Notes under the pieces: model-generated
Database searches by the model: none
Told to the model about the DNA's origin: nothing
Seen by the model: the letters and a program-made list of their open reading frames with translations, nothing else
Shown: positions 19,463 to 28,133 of the stretch, one piece after another
How the letters are laid out: each line of letters begins with the position of its first letter
Position numbering within the stretch: the first letter of the stretch is position 1
Translations under genes and position numbers: made by a program
DNA from: Enterococcus haemoperoxidus ATCC BAA-382
GTDB taxonomy: Bacteria > Bacillota > Bacilli > Lactobacillales > Enterococcaceae
Direction: 5' to 3'
DNA length: 64,000 bases
NCBI RefSeq assembly: GCF_000407165.1
Contig: NZ_KE136480.1
Location: 620,001 to 684,000 of the forward strand

Positions 19463-22102
19463 CTATTCACTTACTTCAAAATGAATAGTCATGTTTCCTT
19501 TGTAGGCATCCGTATTTTTAAACTTATTTTCTGGTGCTGATAACTTAAAATCTGTGGCTCTATTTGCTACTGTCAACTCAGTAAGCAACTCCCCTGATCT
19601 TATTGGGTTAGTTGCCCTCTCCTTATAGATACTCAAATCTACAGGATTCTTACCGACACTATTTTTAAGCTCTACAATCGGATCTGTATAGACTTGAATT
19701 TTAGCATTCGACTTTCCTGTAAACGAGACTGTACCACTTCCCTGTACCACCTGTCCTTTCCTATTTAGTTCTATACTTTTAGTAGTTGTAATGTACGTTA
19801 GCGGATCCTCGACAACCGTAACCTCGACTTCAATATCTGCTAGTACATTCGTTGCTTGACTCTTTATAGTGACCTCAATCTTTGTTTTTCCTAGTATGTC
19901 GAAGGTTTTCTCACCCTTGAATCCGACAACCTCTATCGTATCAAAAAGAAGGATGCTTTTTAAATCTTTAACAAAGTCAGACGCATTTAACTCTTTAAAT
20001 GTACTGCCTATTTCAACCGCCTGTGATACACCTTGTGCTGTTGGTTTTAACATTTGAACGGAAGACACACTTTTGTTGCTCCCTAGCTCATTGGAGACTT
20101 TCGCAGGTAGTTTAAACATCGAACTATCGCTATCATAGTACTCCATTATAGATGCATCTGCTGATGACGACATCGGTACTTCAATATTGATGTTGGCTTT
20201 AACATTTCCAGCTTGATTCCCTAATTGTTCTAACATCTCTTTACTGATCCTAAGGTGAACCATCTGTTCTCCTGCTTCGTTCACAGAATACGTTTCTTTA
20301 ACATTTTTTGACCAATCAGTCGTTGTTTTATCATCTGTTATTTTTATTTTTGTATTGTTTTCATCTAGTTTCGCAGCGTACTTACTTAGATTTATATCCA
20401 ATGATAAGGGTTTATAATATTTTGAACTCCCTTGTTTCGGTAAAAACTGATGCACTTCCGCTTTGATTTTCCCATCCGTTTTATCTACTTTTCCTTCTAT
20501 ATCTGCACTTTGATAGGAAATTGGAATATTAATTTTAGCCGAAGAATCCAAAATACCAACTGCTCTTCTTCTCGGAACGTCAAGTACTCCAAACTCTAAA
20601 CTTTTTTTATATTCACCAGGAACATTTTTATAAAGTAAAGTAAACACATAGGGTTTACGATGTGTTAACTTCTTCGGCCAATATAACTTATAATACGGTT
20701 TTGTCCCATTTATCCCACTCGTAAACGTTTTAACATCTAAATTTGACTTATATATGTCATCATCCGCTATCGCAATATTTTCAAGATGATCTAAAGAAAA
20801 GTCTAACGATGACTCATCATCAGGGTAATCTTTTGTAATCGGTAAGATGAAATTAGCCCTTTTTTCTAAATAGTTTTCAGCCCACCCCACCGTAGCTTCC
20901 AAAAGAAATGGTTTTCCTACTGAGCCCATATTGCCGGGAGCCGGTTCCGGCGATGTAGAAAACTCTACAAAAGGCTTATTTTTAAACTCTGACAGATAAA
21001 ACGGATCTTTAGTGAGTCTCCTTAGATAGAGATTTAGATACTTACCATCCTTATAAGCAACGTTGCGAATTTCTACTTGATCATTAGGACCAATCTTTAA
21101 TTCTTCTCCGTTAAAGTCTCTCCATCTATAGTATCGACCGTATTTTATTATGACTACATCGTCCAAAAAATTCTTGCCTAAATACTGAAGAACGATTGCA
21201 TCTTTCAGTAGAGCCTCATCTATTGGCTTACCACTTTTATAGTCACCTACTTCATCCATAACGGTTGTCAACTCAGAGGTGTAAAAATTGCTCGTTGCTT
21301 TTTCCACTTTGATGGGGACACTAATTCGACTCTTTCTCTGCGTTTCTTCACTCTGGATAATAACAGCTATTTTGGTATTCCCAGCTTGGTCGAATTTTTT
21401 AAACTCTTCAATGCCTAAAACCTTAGCCTCTTCAAATTTTAAATCGCTTTTCACATCAGTCACTAATTTTTCTGCGGATAGTTCAGCTGTAGAGCTACCT
21501 GCCCTAACTGTTGTCGGTACCGCCTTGGCGGTTGGAGGGTCTATATTAAATGCACATGCCGTCTCAACTGTTTCTTGTGTCTTGTTATTTTTTGCAACAA
21601 AAGAAAAGCGAAATTCACTTTCCTGATAGCTTTTCATTAATTGTTCATCATTTTTGTTTATCTTTAGCGTACTTTTTACACTGACCGACTGATTGCCCTC
21701 GGAATGGAAACGTTCTGCCATTTCCTGTGGAATGCCTACGATCAGTTTGTTTTCCTTCAAACGTTTTGTTACCCCTGGAGTACCCGTATAATCTTGGCCT
21801 TTTTCACCGATAATCTTAGTCTGATCTAAAAGTGCCTGTCCATCATAAGCGACCAGCTCTTTTACCTCAAGTGATAGCTCAAATTCTTTAGTGTCTAAAC
21901 TGTTCTTATTCAGACACTGTTTTATTTCAAGTTCAATCATTTCTTTTTTTTGTACGGCAGTAAGGGTCAAAGACTTATTTTCTTCCATAGCCTCAGCGGT
22001 TAAATCATCGATTACAATTAGACTTAACATGAGAATTAGAATGGTGCTTACTGCTAAAAGAAGTGAGGTTTTTTTGGCGGAATAGCTAGTATTATTCTTC
22101 AT
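19463..22102 (-). CDS. Truncated duplicate of the M60 protein, no catalytic domain
   Basis: 879 aa with the same signal peptide as the 1592-aa protein. Residues 1 to about 290 and about 510-879 are nearly identical to it, while about 290-510 differ at many positions, including the SPEP-rich linker. The frame ends after TIHFEVSE at TAG, exactly where the partner continues with YGGRQVK, so the HExxH domain is absent. It has an intact start, ribosome binding site and its own upstream terminator and spacer, and might still be made as a secreted binding protein. By origin it is a 3'-deleted gene. Confidence 0.8.
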   Translation of the reverse strand: MKNNTSYSAKKTSLLLAVSTILILMLSLIVIDDLTAEAMEENKSLTLTAVQKKEMIELEIKQCLNKNSLDTKEFELSLEVKELVAYDGQALLDQTKIIGEKGQDYTGTPGVTKRLKENKLIVGIPQEMAERFHSEGNQSVSVKSTLKINKNDEQLMKSYQESEFRFSFVAKNNKTQETVETACAFNIDPPTAKAVPTTVRAGSSTAELSAEKLVTDVKSDLKFEEAKVLGIEEFKKFDQAGNTKIAVIIQSEETQRKSRISVPIKVEKATSNFYTSELTTVMDEVGDYKSGKPIDEALLKDAIVLQYLGKNFLDDVVIIKYGRYYRWRDFNGEELKIGPNDQVEIRNVAYKDGKYLNLYLRRLTKDPFYLSEFKNKPFVEFSTSPEPAPGNMGSVGKPFLLEATVGWAENYLEKRANFILPITKDYPDDESSLDFSLDHLENIAIADDDIYKSNLDVKTFTSGINGTKPYYKLYWPKKLTHRKPYVFTLLYKNVPGEYKKSLEFGVLDVPRRRAVGILDSSAKINIPISYQSADIEGKVDKTDGKIKAEVHQFLPKQGSSKYYKPLSLDINLSKYAAKLDENNTKIKITDDKTTTDWSKNVKETYSVNEAGEQMVHLRISKEMLEQLGNQAGNVKANINIEVPMSSSADASIMEYYDSDSSMFKLPAKVSNELGSNKSVSSVQMLKPTAQGVSQAVEIGSTFKELNASDFVKDLKSILLFDTIEVVGFKGEKTFDILGKTKIEVTIKSQATNVLADIEVEVTVVEDPLTYITTTKSIELNRKGQVVQGSGTVSFTGKSNAKIQVYTDPIVELKNSVGKNPVDLSIYKERATNPIRSGELLTELTVANRATDFKLSAPENKFKNTDAYKGNMTIHFEVSE

Positions 22103-22464
22103 TTCATAATTCCTTTCTTAATTGCTCTACATAGAATCTGTTACACTTGCCAATACTATTTGTATTAGTTGGTGCTTATTATTCGCCCCTCCAACTAAGT
22201 CTAATAAACATTCACTAACTCTTAAAATAAAGCGAGCGAACAATTGTTTTTATAACAATCGTTTGCTCGCTTCACAGGTCTTACTTTTTCAAAAGTGATC
22301 ATTTGAGTCATTTTATCGTAACAAATTGAATGACTACACTTTTTATCACTCATTCAACCTTATTGCTTTCCGTTAATAACTACTGGCCTTGAGCTTATTG
22401 ATTGTTACAAAAAAAGATGATTATAAAAAATGGAGAGAATCATTTTTTATACTCTCACTCCTTT
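22103..22464. other. Intergenic region upstream of the truncated M60 copy
   Basis: Holds a terminator (22230-22272) for the 168-aa gene and presumably the promoter of the truncated M60 gene. The first 130 nt are nearly identical to 19003-19132. Confidence 0.7.
22230..22272 (-). terminator. Terminator after the 168-aa protein gene
   Basis: A near-perfect stem of AAGCGAGCGAACAATTGTT with its complement is followed on the minus strand by a TTTATTTT tract. Confidence 0.75.
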
Positions 22465-22971
22465 TCAAGGTTTATTCTTTAACACTTGAAGCTTGAACGT
22501 TGTTTGTGAACCCGTTAGCCTTTGCTGTACTTCATCTTGAGTATACCCAAACATTTCCAGTTTCACTGTGTGCTCGCCAACTGGCAACTCTTTAGGCAAG
22601 GGAACCTCCGTTACAGCCTGACCCGGTTTTACTAATCCCGTCGTCAATATAGGTGTCGTTCGATCATTTAGGGTTACTTTAAATTGGATATCAGCCTTAT
22701 TGAAACTAGGATTTACTAAGGCTATATATAACACTTTATCTCCTTCTTGAATTGCTATATCTCGAAATCCAGGAAAAGTAATGCTATTTATTGGTAAATT
22801 TTCTGGTTTCTTAATTTTCGCTTCGTATTTAACGGCTTGCGCATCATAATGAATGGCGCTCGTCTTCAACCCTCTAAAAAAAAGGAAGGCGAGTAGAATC
22901 GTTACAGCAACAACCGTACTGATTAAAATAATTAGTCTTTTTCTTTTTGAATGATTTTTCTTTTTTTTCAT
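22465..22971 (-). CDS. Small membrane-anchored extracellular protein, unknown
   Basis: 168 aa. A very basic N-terminus (KKKKNHSKRKR) is followed by one membrane helix (about residues 13-33), and the rest is predicted outside. The external part contains two short beta-rich stretches (GFRDIAIQEGDKVLYIALVNPSF and LPVGEHTVKLEMFGY) that resemble a small Ig-like fold. I do not recognise a family. It lies 20 nt after the 179-aa protein gene and before the M60 genes, and a fragment of it was duplicated with M60, so it probably acts with them. The name gene B is used in this annotation. Confidence 0.65.
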   Translation of the reverse strand: MKKKKNHSKRKRLIILISTVVAVTILLAFLFFRGLKTSAIHYDAQAVKYEAKIKKPENLPINSITFPGFRDIAIQEGDKVLYIALVNPSFNKADIQFKVTLNDRTTPILTTGLVKPGQAVTEVPLPKELPVGEHTVKLEMFGYTQDEVQQRLTGSQTTFKLQVLKNKP

Positions 22972-22991
22972 ATATTCCTAACCTTCATTTA

Positions 22992-23531
22992 TTATTCTGC
23001 GACACTGTAGCTGTAGGTCAATATATCTTCATAATTTCCTACTATGCTTGGTTTAACCGAGCTGCTTCCTAAGATTGCTTCAGATTTAATTCTCGGATTC
23101 GTCTTACTGAGTTCTCCAAGACTTGGTGCATTGTTGGTGATGATGGTACTCGTAGTCCCAGAAGTCTCATGAGCATACTTAATCAGCTGGTAGCGAATAT
23201 CTTGAAATTCATCTTTATTTACTAAATTAAACTTATTTTTTGAAGTAACCGTAAGACTCACCTTATTCTCTCCTTGATAAAATCTCCCTTGTGTATCAAA
23301 TAATGAAACGGTTGTATCTATCCGTTCGTTTAACTTTGAAAAGCTTAAATTAGAAGGAATAGCAATGATATACGTTGGATCTGATACAACTTTTTTTGAA
23401 TGATAGTAGATGATGGGAACATCCACATCCTTGCTATTCTCAGATGCATCCACACTATCACCCCTCCCAAAGATATCAATAGAAAAAAACGTCAATACTA
23501 TAATCAGCACCGATAATTTTATTTTCACCAT
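22992..23531 (-). CDS. Small exported protein, unknown
   Basis: 179 aa with an N-terminal signal peptide (hydrophobic about residues 5-20, then charged). The mature part is beta-rich (TYIIAIPSNLSFSKLNER ... VSLTVTSKNKF ... ILTYSYSV). The pattern of beta strands ending in a final YSYSV strand resembles WxL-like or pilin-like domains, but the W-x-L motif is missing, so no family is assigned. It precedes gene B by 20 nt, probably in one transcript. A role at the cell surface with the WxL locus 1 or M60 products is inferred only from position. Confidence 0.55.
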   Translation of the reverse strand: MVKIKLSVLIIVLTFFSIDIFGRGDSVDASENSKDVDVPIIYYHSKKVVSDPTYIIAIPSNLSFSKLNERIDTTVSLFDTQGRFYQGENKVSLTVTSKNKFNLVNKDEFQDIRYQLIKYAHETSGTTSTIITNNAPSLGELSKTNPRIKSEAILGSSSVKPSIVGNYEDILTYSYSVAE

Positions 23532-23611
23532 GTGTCCTCCTTCTCACTGTAATTCATCCAACTTAACTACCTTCAATAATTAAATCTGTTTAACTAAGTA
23601 TTATTTACGAC

Positions 23612-23865
23612 TCATAAGATTGACAATAACGTCGTGATAGGATGTTTTAGCGTCTTATCGATTTCTTGCGGCGTCTCACTATAGGATACTTCGACCTTTG
23701 CACCAATTCCTACCTAGCCAAAGTTAAAATCTGAAACTGATTTAATGAAAATGTCTCTGCTATTAGTTTTTTTGACGATATATTTTCTTCTGTCACTGAC
23801 TGACCCGCTGCCACTTTCATCAAGCTTTTTTCTGCAAATGTTCGTAATCCTTGAAAAAACACCAT
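23612..23865 (-). pseudogene. Possible decayed small gene, unknown
   Basis: On the minus strand a frame starting MVFFQGLRTFAEKSLMKVAAG runs to TLAR then stops. The +1-shifted frame continues VGIGAKVEVSYSETPQEIDK and ends at TGA. Both pieces look like coding sequence, so a frameshift in a former gene of about 84 codons is likely. The family is not recognised and there is no clear ribosome binding site. Confidence 0.3.
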
Positions 23866-23932
23866 GCTAATATTTCTTTTTATTCATTGTAGGTAATATC
23901 TAATCCTTTTTTTAGGTCAACTTTGTTTCTTC

Positions 23933-23973
23933 ATGAACAACTCATAACAATAACTGTCAGCAATCTATAACTA
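23933..23973. repeat. Inverted repeat arm left of wxl gene (locus 1)
   Basis: 41 nt beginning ATGAACAACTCATAACAATA; it is the reverse complement of 24756-24796 with 36 of 41 identities. The pair encloses the wxl gene at 24018-24731. Confidence 0.85.
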
Positions 23974-24017
23974 CACTTTATTTTTTATTTTTTTAATTTC
24001 TTTGTATTACTTAGCTA

Positions 24018-24731
24018 TTAAGGCTGTAAATCATCTAAAGTCCAATTAACTGTACCAGTAAATGCTTTACCTGCTGCATCATCTGCTTTAGGATCTGTTA
24101 CAACTAATTTAATATCTTTGATTTGAGTTGCTACTCCACCTTTAATTGCGTTTGCTTCAGTTTTTTGGATAGCTGCTTGTGCAGTTGTTTGTCCAGCTTC
24201 CAAAGTCATTGATTTTTTTCCACCAGCAAGTACAATTTTGGAATCAGGGTCTAAAGTACCTAACACAGTGCTGTCTGATGCTGGATTTTTTGGTGTAAAA
24301 TCATTTGTATTTGGATCAACTTCACCGATATCATATGATTGAGCATCTTCTAATGTATAAATTAATTTAGATGTTAGTTTTGTACCATCAGTTGCTGTAA
24401 GATCGCTTAATTGGGCTTTTAAATCCCAAGCAGGCACGCTATCTAATTGTCTGTCATCATTTACTACCAAATATTGTTTATCTGTACTAATATTATTGAA
24501 AGTTGCTGATGCTCCAACAGCTTTTTGCTCCCCAAATTCAAAGTTCCCTGGTTTCCAAATTAATGATATGTTGTTTGCAAATGGTTGGTTTTCCCCAGGA
24601 ATTGTTGCCTCATCTGATTTGAAACTAACACCAACATCTGTTGTGTCTCCAAAAGTTTTAGCGTCTGCTGAAGTTGCGAATAACATCATTGCTGATGCTG
24701 ATAATAAAGTAACTAAAATTGTTTTTTTCAT
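24018..24731 (-). CDS. WxL-domain surface protein (locus 1)
   Basis: 237 aa. A signal peptide (about residues 1-24, ending in SADA) is followed by a WxL domain that fills the rest: the first motif is AWDLKAQL near residue 100 and the second is NWTLDDL at the C-terminus. WxL domains attach non-covalently to peptidoglycan. It is the last gene of locus 1, 69 nt after the 74-aa membrane protein. It is about 60% similar by eye to the wxl of locus 2. Uniquely, the gene is enclosed by 41-nt inverted repeats in its 5' and 3' flanks. Confidence 0.92.
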   Translation of the reverse strand: MKKTILVTLLSASAMMLFATSADAKTFGDTTDVGVSFKSDEATIPGENQPFANNISLIWKPGNFEFGEQKAVGASATFNNISTDKQYLVVNDDRQLDSVPAWDLKAQLSDLTATDGTKLTSKLIYTLEDAQSYDIGEVDPNTNDFTPKNPASDSTVLGTLDPDSKIVLAGGKKSMTLEAGQTTAQAAIQKTEANAIKGGVATQIKDIKLVVTDPKADDAAGKAFTGTVNWTLDDLQP

Positions 24732-24755
24732 TTTTATACCATCCTATGATAAATA

Positions 24756-24796
24756 TAGCTATGAATTGCTGACAGGTATTGTTATAAGTTGTTCAT
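24756..24796. repeat. Inverted repeat arm right of wxl gene (locus 1)
   Basis: 41 nt, the complement of 23933-23973. It lies in the 5' leader of wxl, between the stop of the 74-aa gene and the wxl ribosome binding site. Confidence 0.85.
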
Positions 24797-24800
24797 TTTT

Positions 24801-25025
24801 TTATTGTAAAAGTTCAATTTGTTCTTTTAATAATGTGAATAAGTAGGTAATCAAGCCTAAACAGCTCAATGAGATGAACAGTAAACTAAAATTCAATACA
24901 AAGTTTACTTTTCTTTTTCTCAATTTTTTCAATAAAAATGCTTCCCTCGAGAGAGTGACTAAGAAAATTAATAGCGAGCCTATAGAAATTGCTCCTAAAA
25001 TAAAGATCCATAAGTAATCAATCAT
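24801..25025 (-). CDS. Small two-helix membrane protein of WxL locus 1
   Basis: 74 aa with two membrane helices (about residues 4-24 and 43-66) joined by a basic loop (KKLRKRK). It is strongly similar to the 74-aa protein at 45040-45264, sharing MIDYLWIFILG and the C-terminal EQIELLQ-type end. No known domain is recognised. Its constant place just before wxl in both loci suggests a role in export or assembly of the WxL product. Confidence 0.75.
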   Translation of the reverse strand: MIDYLWIFILGAISIGSLLIFLVTLSREAFLLKKLRKRKVNFVLNFSLLFISLSCLGLITYLFTLLKEQIELLQ

Positions 25026-25040
25026 ATCTTTCCCGCCTTT

Positions 25041-25361
25041 CTAAATTTTTCCCAATATAATATTTCTTAAGCTAAACACTCCTATAAAAATGATCAAAAG
25101 TGAGAATCCTATTAAAGTCAAAATAAGAGAAGTAATTAATCCCCCTGTTGAAGGCAATCGACCTATCGGTTTTGGATTCGGTATTGATGGAAATGGTTCT
25201 TCCGGAATTAGCAGTGGCTGCTCAGGTTCTGCTAGATCACTCACTGTGAAACTAATACCAACATCAGTTCCATCAAAATTTGTTTTTGCTTCTGCTATTT
25301 TTCCAGAGAACAGTCCACTTGTTATCATAAAAAAAAGCAAACCCATTACAAATTTTTTCAT
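25041..25361 (-). CDS. Small LPxTG-anchored protein of WxL locus 1
   Basis: 106 aa. A signal peptide ends near AEA (residue 25); a short Pro-rich segment follows; the sortase signal LPSTG lies near residue 71, then a membrane helix and a short basic tail (RNIILGKI). It should be covalently linked to peptidoglycan by sortase A. The N-terminal TDVGISF resembles the starts of the WxL proteins. It lies 1 nt after the WxIP stop and 15 nt before the 74-aa gene, within one operon. Confidence 0.85.
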   Translation of the reverse strand: MKKFVMGLLFFMITSGLFSGKIAEAKTNFDGTDVGISFTVSDLAEPEQPLLIPEEPFPSIPNPKPIGRLPSTGGLITSLILTLIGFSLLIIFIGVFSLRNIILGKI

Positions 25362-25362
25362 T

Positions 25363-26427
25363 TTATTGGCCTTCTTTCTTTTTCTTTCTCTTCTTCCTTT
25401 TTTTATATTTCTTCCATTGGATTTCCATTTTTTTTCTTCTATTTAAAAGGACTCCCGTTATTACGAATGTTGTTATTAACAGAAGAACTGCAACTAATTT
25501 CATCCAATTAGGCGTGATAATTTTAAATCCACTATCTTCATTCATTTTTTTTGCTTGTTCCCCAGAAATAATGAACTCTTTTTCAAAATTCCAATCATTG
25601 TAACTATTATTTGCATTCATCTTTACTATATAGGTTCCTGCTCTAACTGCTGCCGTTCCCCAGTCCATTTCAAAATCAAAATGACTGTTCGGGGCTAACA
25701 TATAGTTTTCAACCTTTATTTTCTTTAAAACATTTTGTTTTCCTTTCTCTGTCACTTCCGCTGTAACCGATAGATTTGAAAGAACTTTCGGTTCTGGATT
25801 TTGAAGTGAGGCCAACACCATTTTTTTCCCACGCTTTAAGGTAGACTTAACATCTAATAAGTTTAGCGTCTTAGAATCTTTATAATCATCTCCAGATTCT
25901 GACGTAAATAGCCCAACACGATAAGAAAATTTAGTTTTCACTCTTTCTTTTTCCTCAGGATTATCTAGTTCAAAAACCAATGCGCCCATCTTAATTCCAG
26001 GATAGCTGTCCTTGGGTGGGGTTAATTTAAATGTAGCTTCTTTTTCTTCAAAATTTTCAATTTTCATACTTGGTGTTTCTACTTGTACCATAGAACTTAT
26101 TGGAGCTTTTAATGTTGAATCAAATAACTTTTCATCCTCCGTATACTCGATTGTCCCACTGTCTCCCGTATAAGCATCGGTTACATAGATCTTTAAATTA
26201 ACCGCTTCTTTTTGGGTACTTTTCACTCTTACCTTTAATTGTTCTTCTTCACCAGGTTTCGTTTGAAGATAAAAATATGTTTTCTCAGGATCAATTTGTT
26301 TTGCACTACGAACGGCCGAAACGGTGTATCCTAAATTTGATTGTTCGTCCGCATGTGACTGATTAGGAAATGTGAATAACACTAGACCTAGAAAAAAGAG
26401 TAGGTATACATATCTGTTTTTTTTCAT
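25363..26427 (-). CDS. DUF916/DUF3324 WxL-interacting protein (locus 1)
   Basis: 354 aa. Signal peptide (residues 1-26), then a DUF916 peptidoglycan-binding domain (about residues 30-160, YTVSAVRSAKQIDPEKTYF at its start), a DUF3324 domain (about 165-300, HFDFEMDWG typical), and a C-terminal membrane helix (about 316-336) with a Lys-rich tail (KKYKKRKKRKKKK). Such proteins bind peptidoglycan and the WxL product outside the membrane. It is about 60% similar by eye to the protein at 45316-46380. It follows the 214-aa membrane protein gene after 39 nt. Confidence 0.92.
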   Translation of the reverse strand: MKKNRYVYLLFFLGLVLFTFPNQSHADEQSNLGYTVSAVRSAKQIDPEKTYFYLQTKPGEEEQLKVRVKSTQKEAVNLKIYVTDAYTGDSGTIEYTEDEKLFDSTLKAPISSMVQVETPSMKIENFEEKEATFKLTPPKDSYPGIKMGALVFELDNPEEKERVKTKFSYRVGLFTSESGDDYKDSKTLNLLDVKSTLKRGKKMVLASLQNPEPKVLSNLSVTAEVTEKGKQNVLKKIKVENYMLAPNSHFDFEMDWGTAAVRAGTYIVKMNANNSYNDWNFEKEFIISGEQAKKMNEDSGFKIITPNWMKLVAVLLLITTFVITGVLLNRRKKMEIQWKKYKKRKKRKKKKEGQ

Positions 26428-26466
26428 ATAATTATTGATTGCTCCTTACTTGTCCAGTTTAAACGA

Positions 26467-27111
26467 CTAGCTATTTTTTTTAACGTAAATTTCTACATAA
26501 TACTGATCGTCCTCTTCTAGATAAAGCTCTGCACCTAGAATCGCTGACGAATCTTTTCTTTGTTTAGATAAATAGTTATTTACCACTGCCTGTGCTTTTT
26601 CGATCGTTTCAAACGGTCCTTCTATTTCTATATTATCTTCTTCCCAACCGCTTTCTTCCTCTTTTAATTCTGTCATTACAATAGTGTAGGTGATAAAAAC
26701 GACACTACCGGCTAGGATTAGTAATATCAAATAGATAGGCCATAGAATATTGATTCCTGAAACTAAACATCCTAACCCGCTTAAGCTTAAAAGAATCCAA
26801 TGTATTGACCCTTTTCCAGCACTGACTTGCTTCACTGAATAGATAGCTGTTGCCAGAAAAAAAGTCATCACTATCAAAAGGAAACTGGTTATTAGATAAA
26901 TATATAAAGTGCTCCAATTATCATTCATAAAAGATAGTAGTTTATAAAGTAACGATAAGCGTTTGTCTACATAGAAATAAGCTTCTTGGTAAAAAAAGGT
27001 GAATTTTATTACATACACAATCCAAGCAATTACAAGAGCACTTTCCATAAAATAGAATGTCCACAGTGGACTCTTTTTTGTAATGGTTTCTTTCGCCACT
27101 AAAAATTCCAC
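26467..27111 (-). CDS. Membrane protein of WxL locus 1, unknown
   Basis: 214 aa with four predicted membrane helices (about residues 17-40, 55-80, 95-115, 120-145) and a soluble C-terminal domain with the pattern GPFETIEKAQAVVNNYLS ... ELYLEEDDQYYVEIYV. The paralogue at 46377-47057 has the same layout and GPFETEDKA. The soluble tail looks like a small alpha-beta (SPOR-like) unit, but I cannot assign it. It comes first among the structural genes of the locus. Confidence 0.75.
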   Translation of the reverse strand: MEFLVAKETITKKSPLWTFYFMESALVIAWIVYVIKFTFFYQEAYFYVDKRLSLLYKLLSFMNDNWSTLYIYLITSFLLIVMTFFLATAIYSVKQVSAGKGSIHWILLSLSGLGCLVSGINILWPIYLILLILAGSVVFITYTIVMTELKEEESGWEEDNIEIEGPFETIEKAQAVVNNYLSKQRKDSSAILGAELYLEEDDQYYVEIYVKKNS

Positions 27112-27425
27112 CTCCTTATTTTTTATTTTTTCATCTGACGATACTTTCTATTTGAAAATCATGTAACGATCCATTCTCTTTCACAATAAATCGAAACCAA
27201 CTATGTAATTTTAATTTAAATTACTAATTAGCTTGCAGAAATGAGGTGTTCTTTTAATTTGATTCCCTCATTAGTACTTTTTAAACTGCTTTCAGTTGTA
27301 GAAAGTTTCTATAAATTTTAATAGATCTATTCATGTTTCAAGAAAAAAGTATAATTTTTCAAACTATTACTTGATCCTATGTACCTCTGTTAATTCACTT
27401 CATTCTTCTATGTGAAAAATAACCA
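27112..27425. other. 314-nt gap between locus 1 regulator and structural genes
   Basis: AT-rich, with no gene and no convincing promoter hexamers read by eye. It probably carries the promoter of the structural operon, regulated by the preceding winged-helix protein. Confidence 0.5.
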
Positions 27426-28133
27426 TCATTGCTTGACCATGTATCCTTTTGCTTGTATCGTTTTAATAATACTTGAATCAGCCGATGCATTTTTTATTTT
27501 TTCTCTAACATGGAAAATAATATTTGCTACTTGATATGTAGGCTGATATGAAGTGCCCCAAATGTTCTCATTGATTTCCTCATAATTAAATACTTTTCCT
27601 GGTTGACTGCAAAGTAACTCCATTAACTTGTATTCATTTTTAGTCAAGCCTACTTCTTTTTTATCGCTGTCTTTTGTATAAAGAATCAGTGACCTATTTA
27701 TTGGATTTATTTTCAACAGTGGCATCCGTCCATTCGATACATGTGGCTCACTATTTTGCTGGTCCAGCATCTTATTTGCCTCTTGCCGCTGCAGATTATT
27801 ACGAATGAAGAGGATAACTTCTGATGGAAAATGACTCTTATCAAACGTAGCATCCGCTCCTATCTTCAGATATATTTGTCTGATTGTAGAGGTAGCAACT
27901 TCAGAAATAACCCAAGTAAACGTCCCGCTATTCTCTTTAATCTTCATAATCCATTCACAAGTGGTGCTTATTTCTTGGTTTGCATCCTCTTTAATTAAAA
28001 TTCCATCAAAATCAGAAGTTTTCTGTATAATATCAGTTTCATCTAAACTTACTAAATTAAGATCATATTTTTGAAATGCTTCAACTAGCTGTTGGTCCAT
28101 TTCTTCATTTGAAATGACACCTAAATGATACAT
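27426..28133 (-). CDS. Winged-helix transcriptional regulator of WxL locus 1
   Basis: 235 aa. The C-terminal half (about residues 140-233) is an OmpR/PhoB-type winged helix (LTKNEYKLMELLCSQPGKVF, YQVANIIFHVREKIKNA, then IQAKGYMVK). The N-terminal half resembles a receiver fold but lacks a clear phosphoacceptor Asp: the expected position reads GILIKEDAN. GGAGGGATTAT precedes the ATG. The paralogue at 47118-47804 heads locus 2. It likely controls the WxL operon without a dedicated kinase. Confidence 0.8.
   Translation of the reverse strand: MYHLGVISNEEMDQQLVEAFQKYDLNLVSLDETDIIQKTSDFDGILIKEDANQEISTTCEWIMKIKENSGTFTWVISEVATSTIRQIYLKIGADATFDKSHFPSEVILFIRNNLQRQEANKMLDQQNSEPHVSNGRMPLLKINPINRSLILYTKDSDKKEVGLTKNEYKLMELLCSQPGKVFNYEEINENIWGTSYQPTYQVANIIFHVREKIKNASADSSIIKTIQAKGYMVKQ

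Larger units (their letters stand above)
23532..24017. other. 486-nt region between locus 1 wxl and the exported-protein gene
   Basis: Contains a decayed open frame (23612-23865) and one arm of the wxl-flanking inverted repeat (23933-23973). No clear terminator was found after the wxl gene. Confidence 0.6.
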
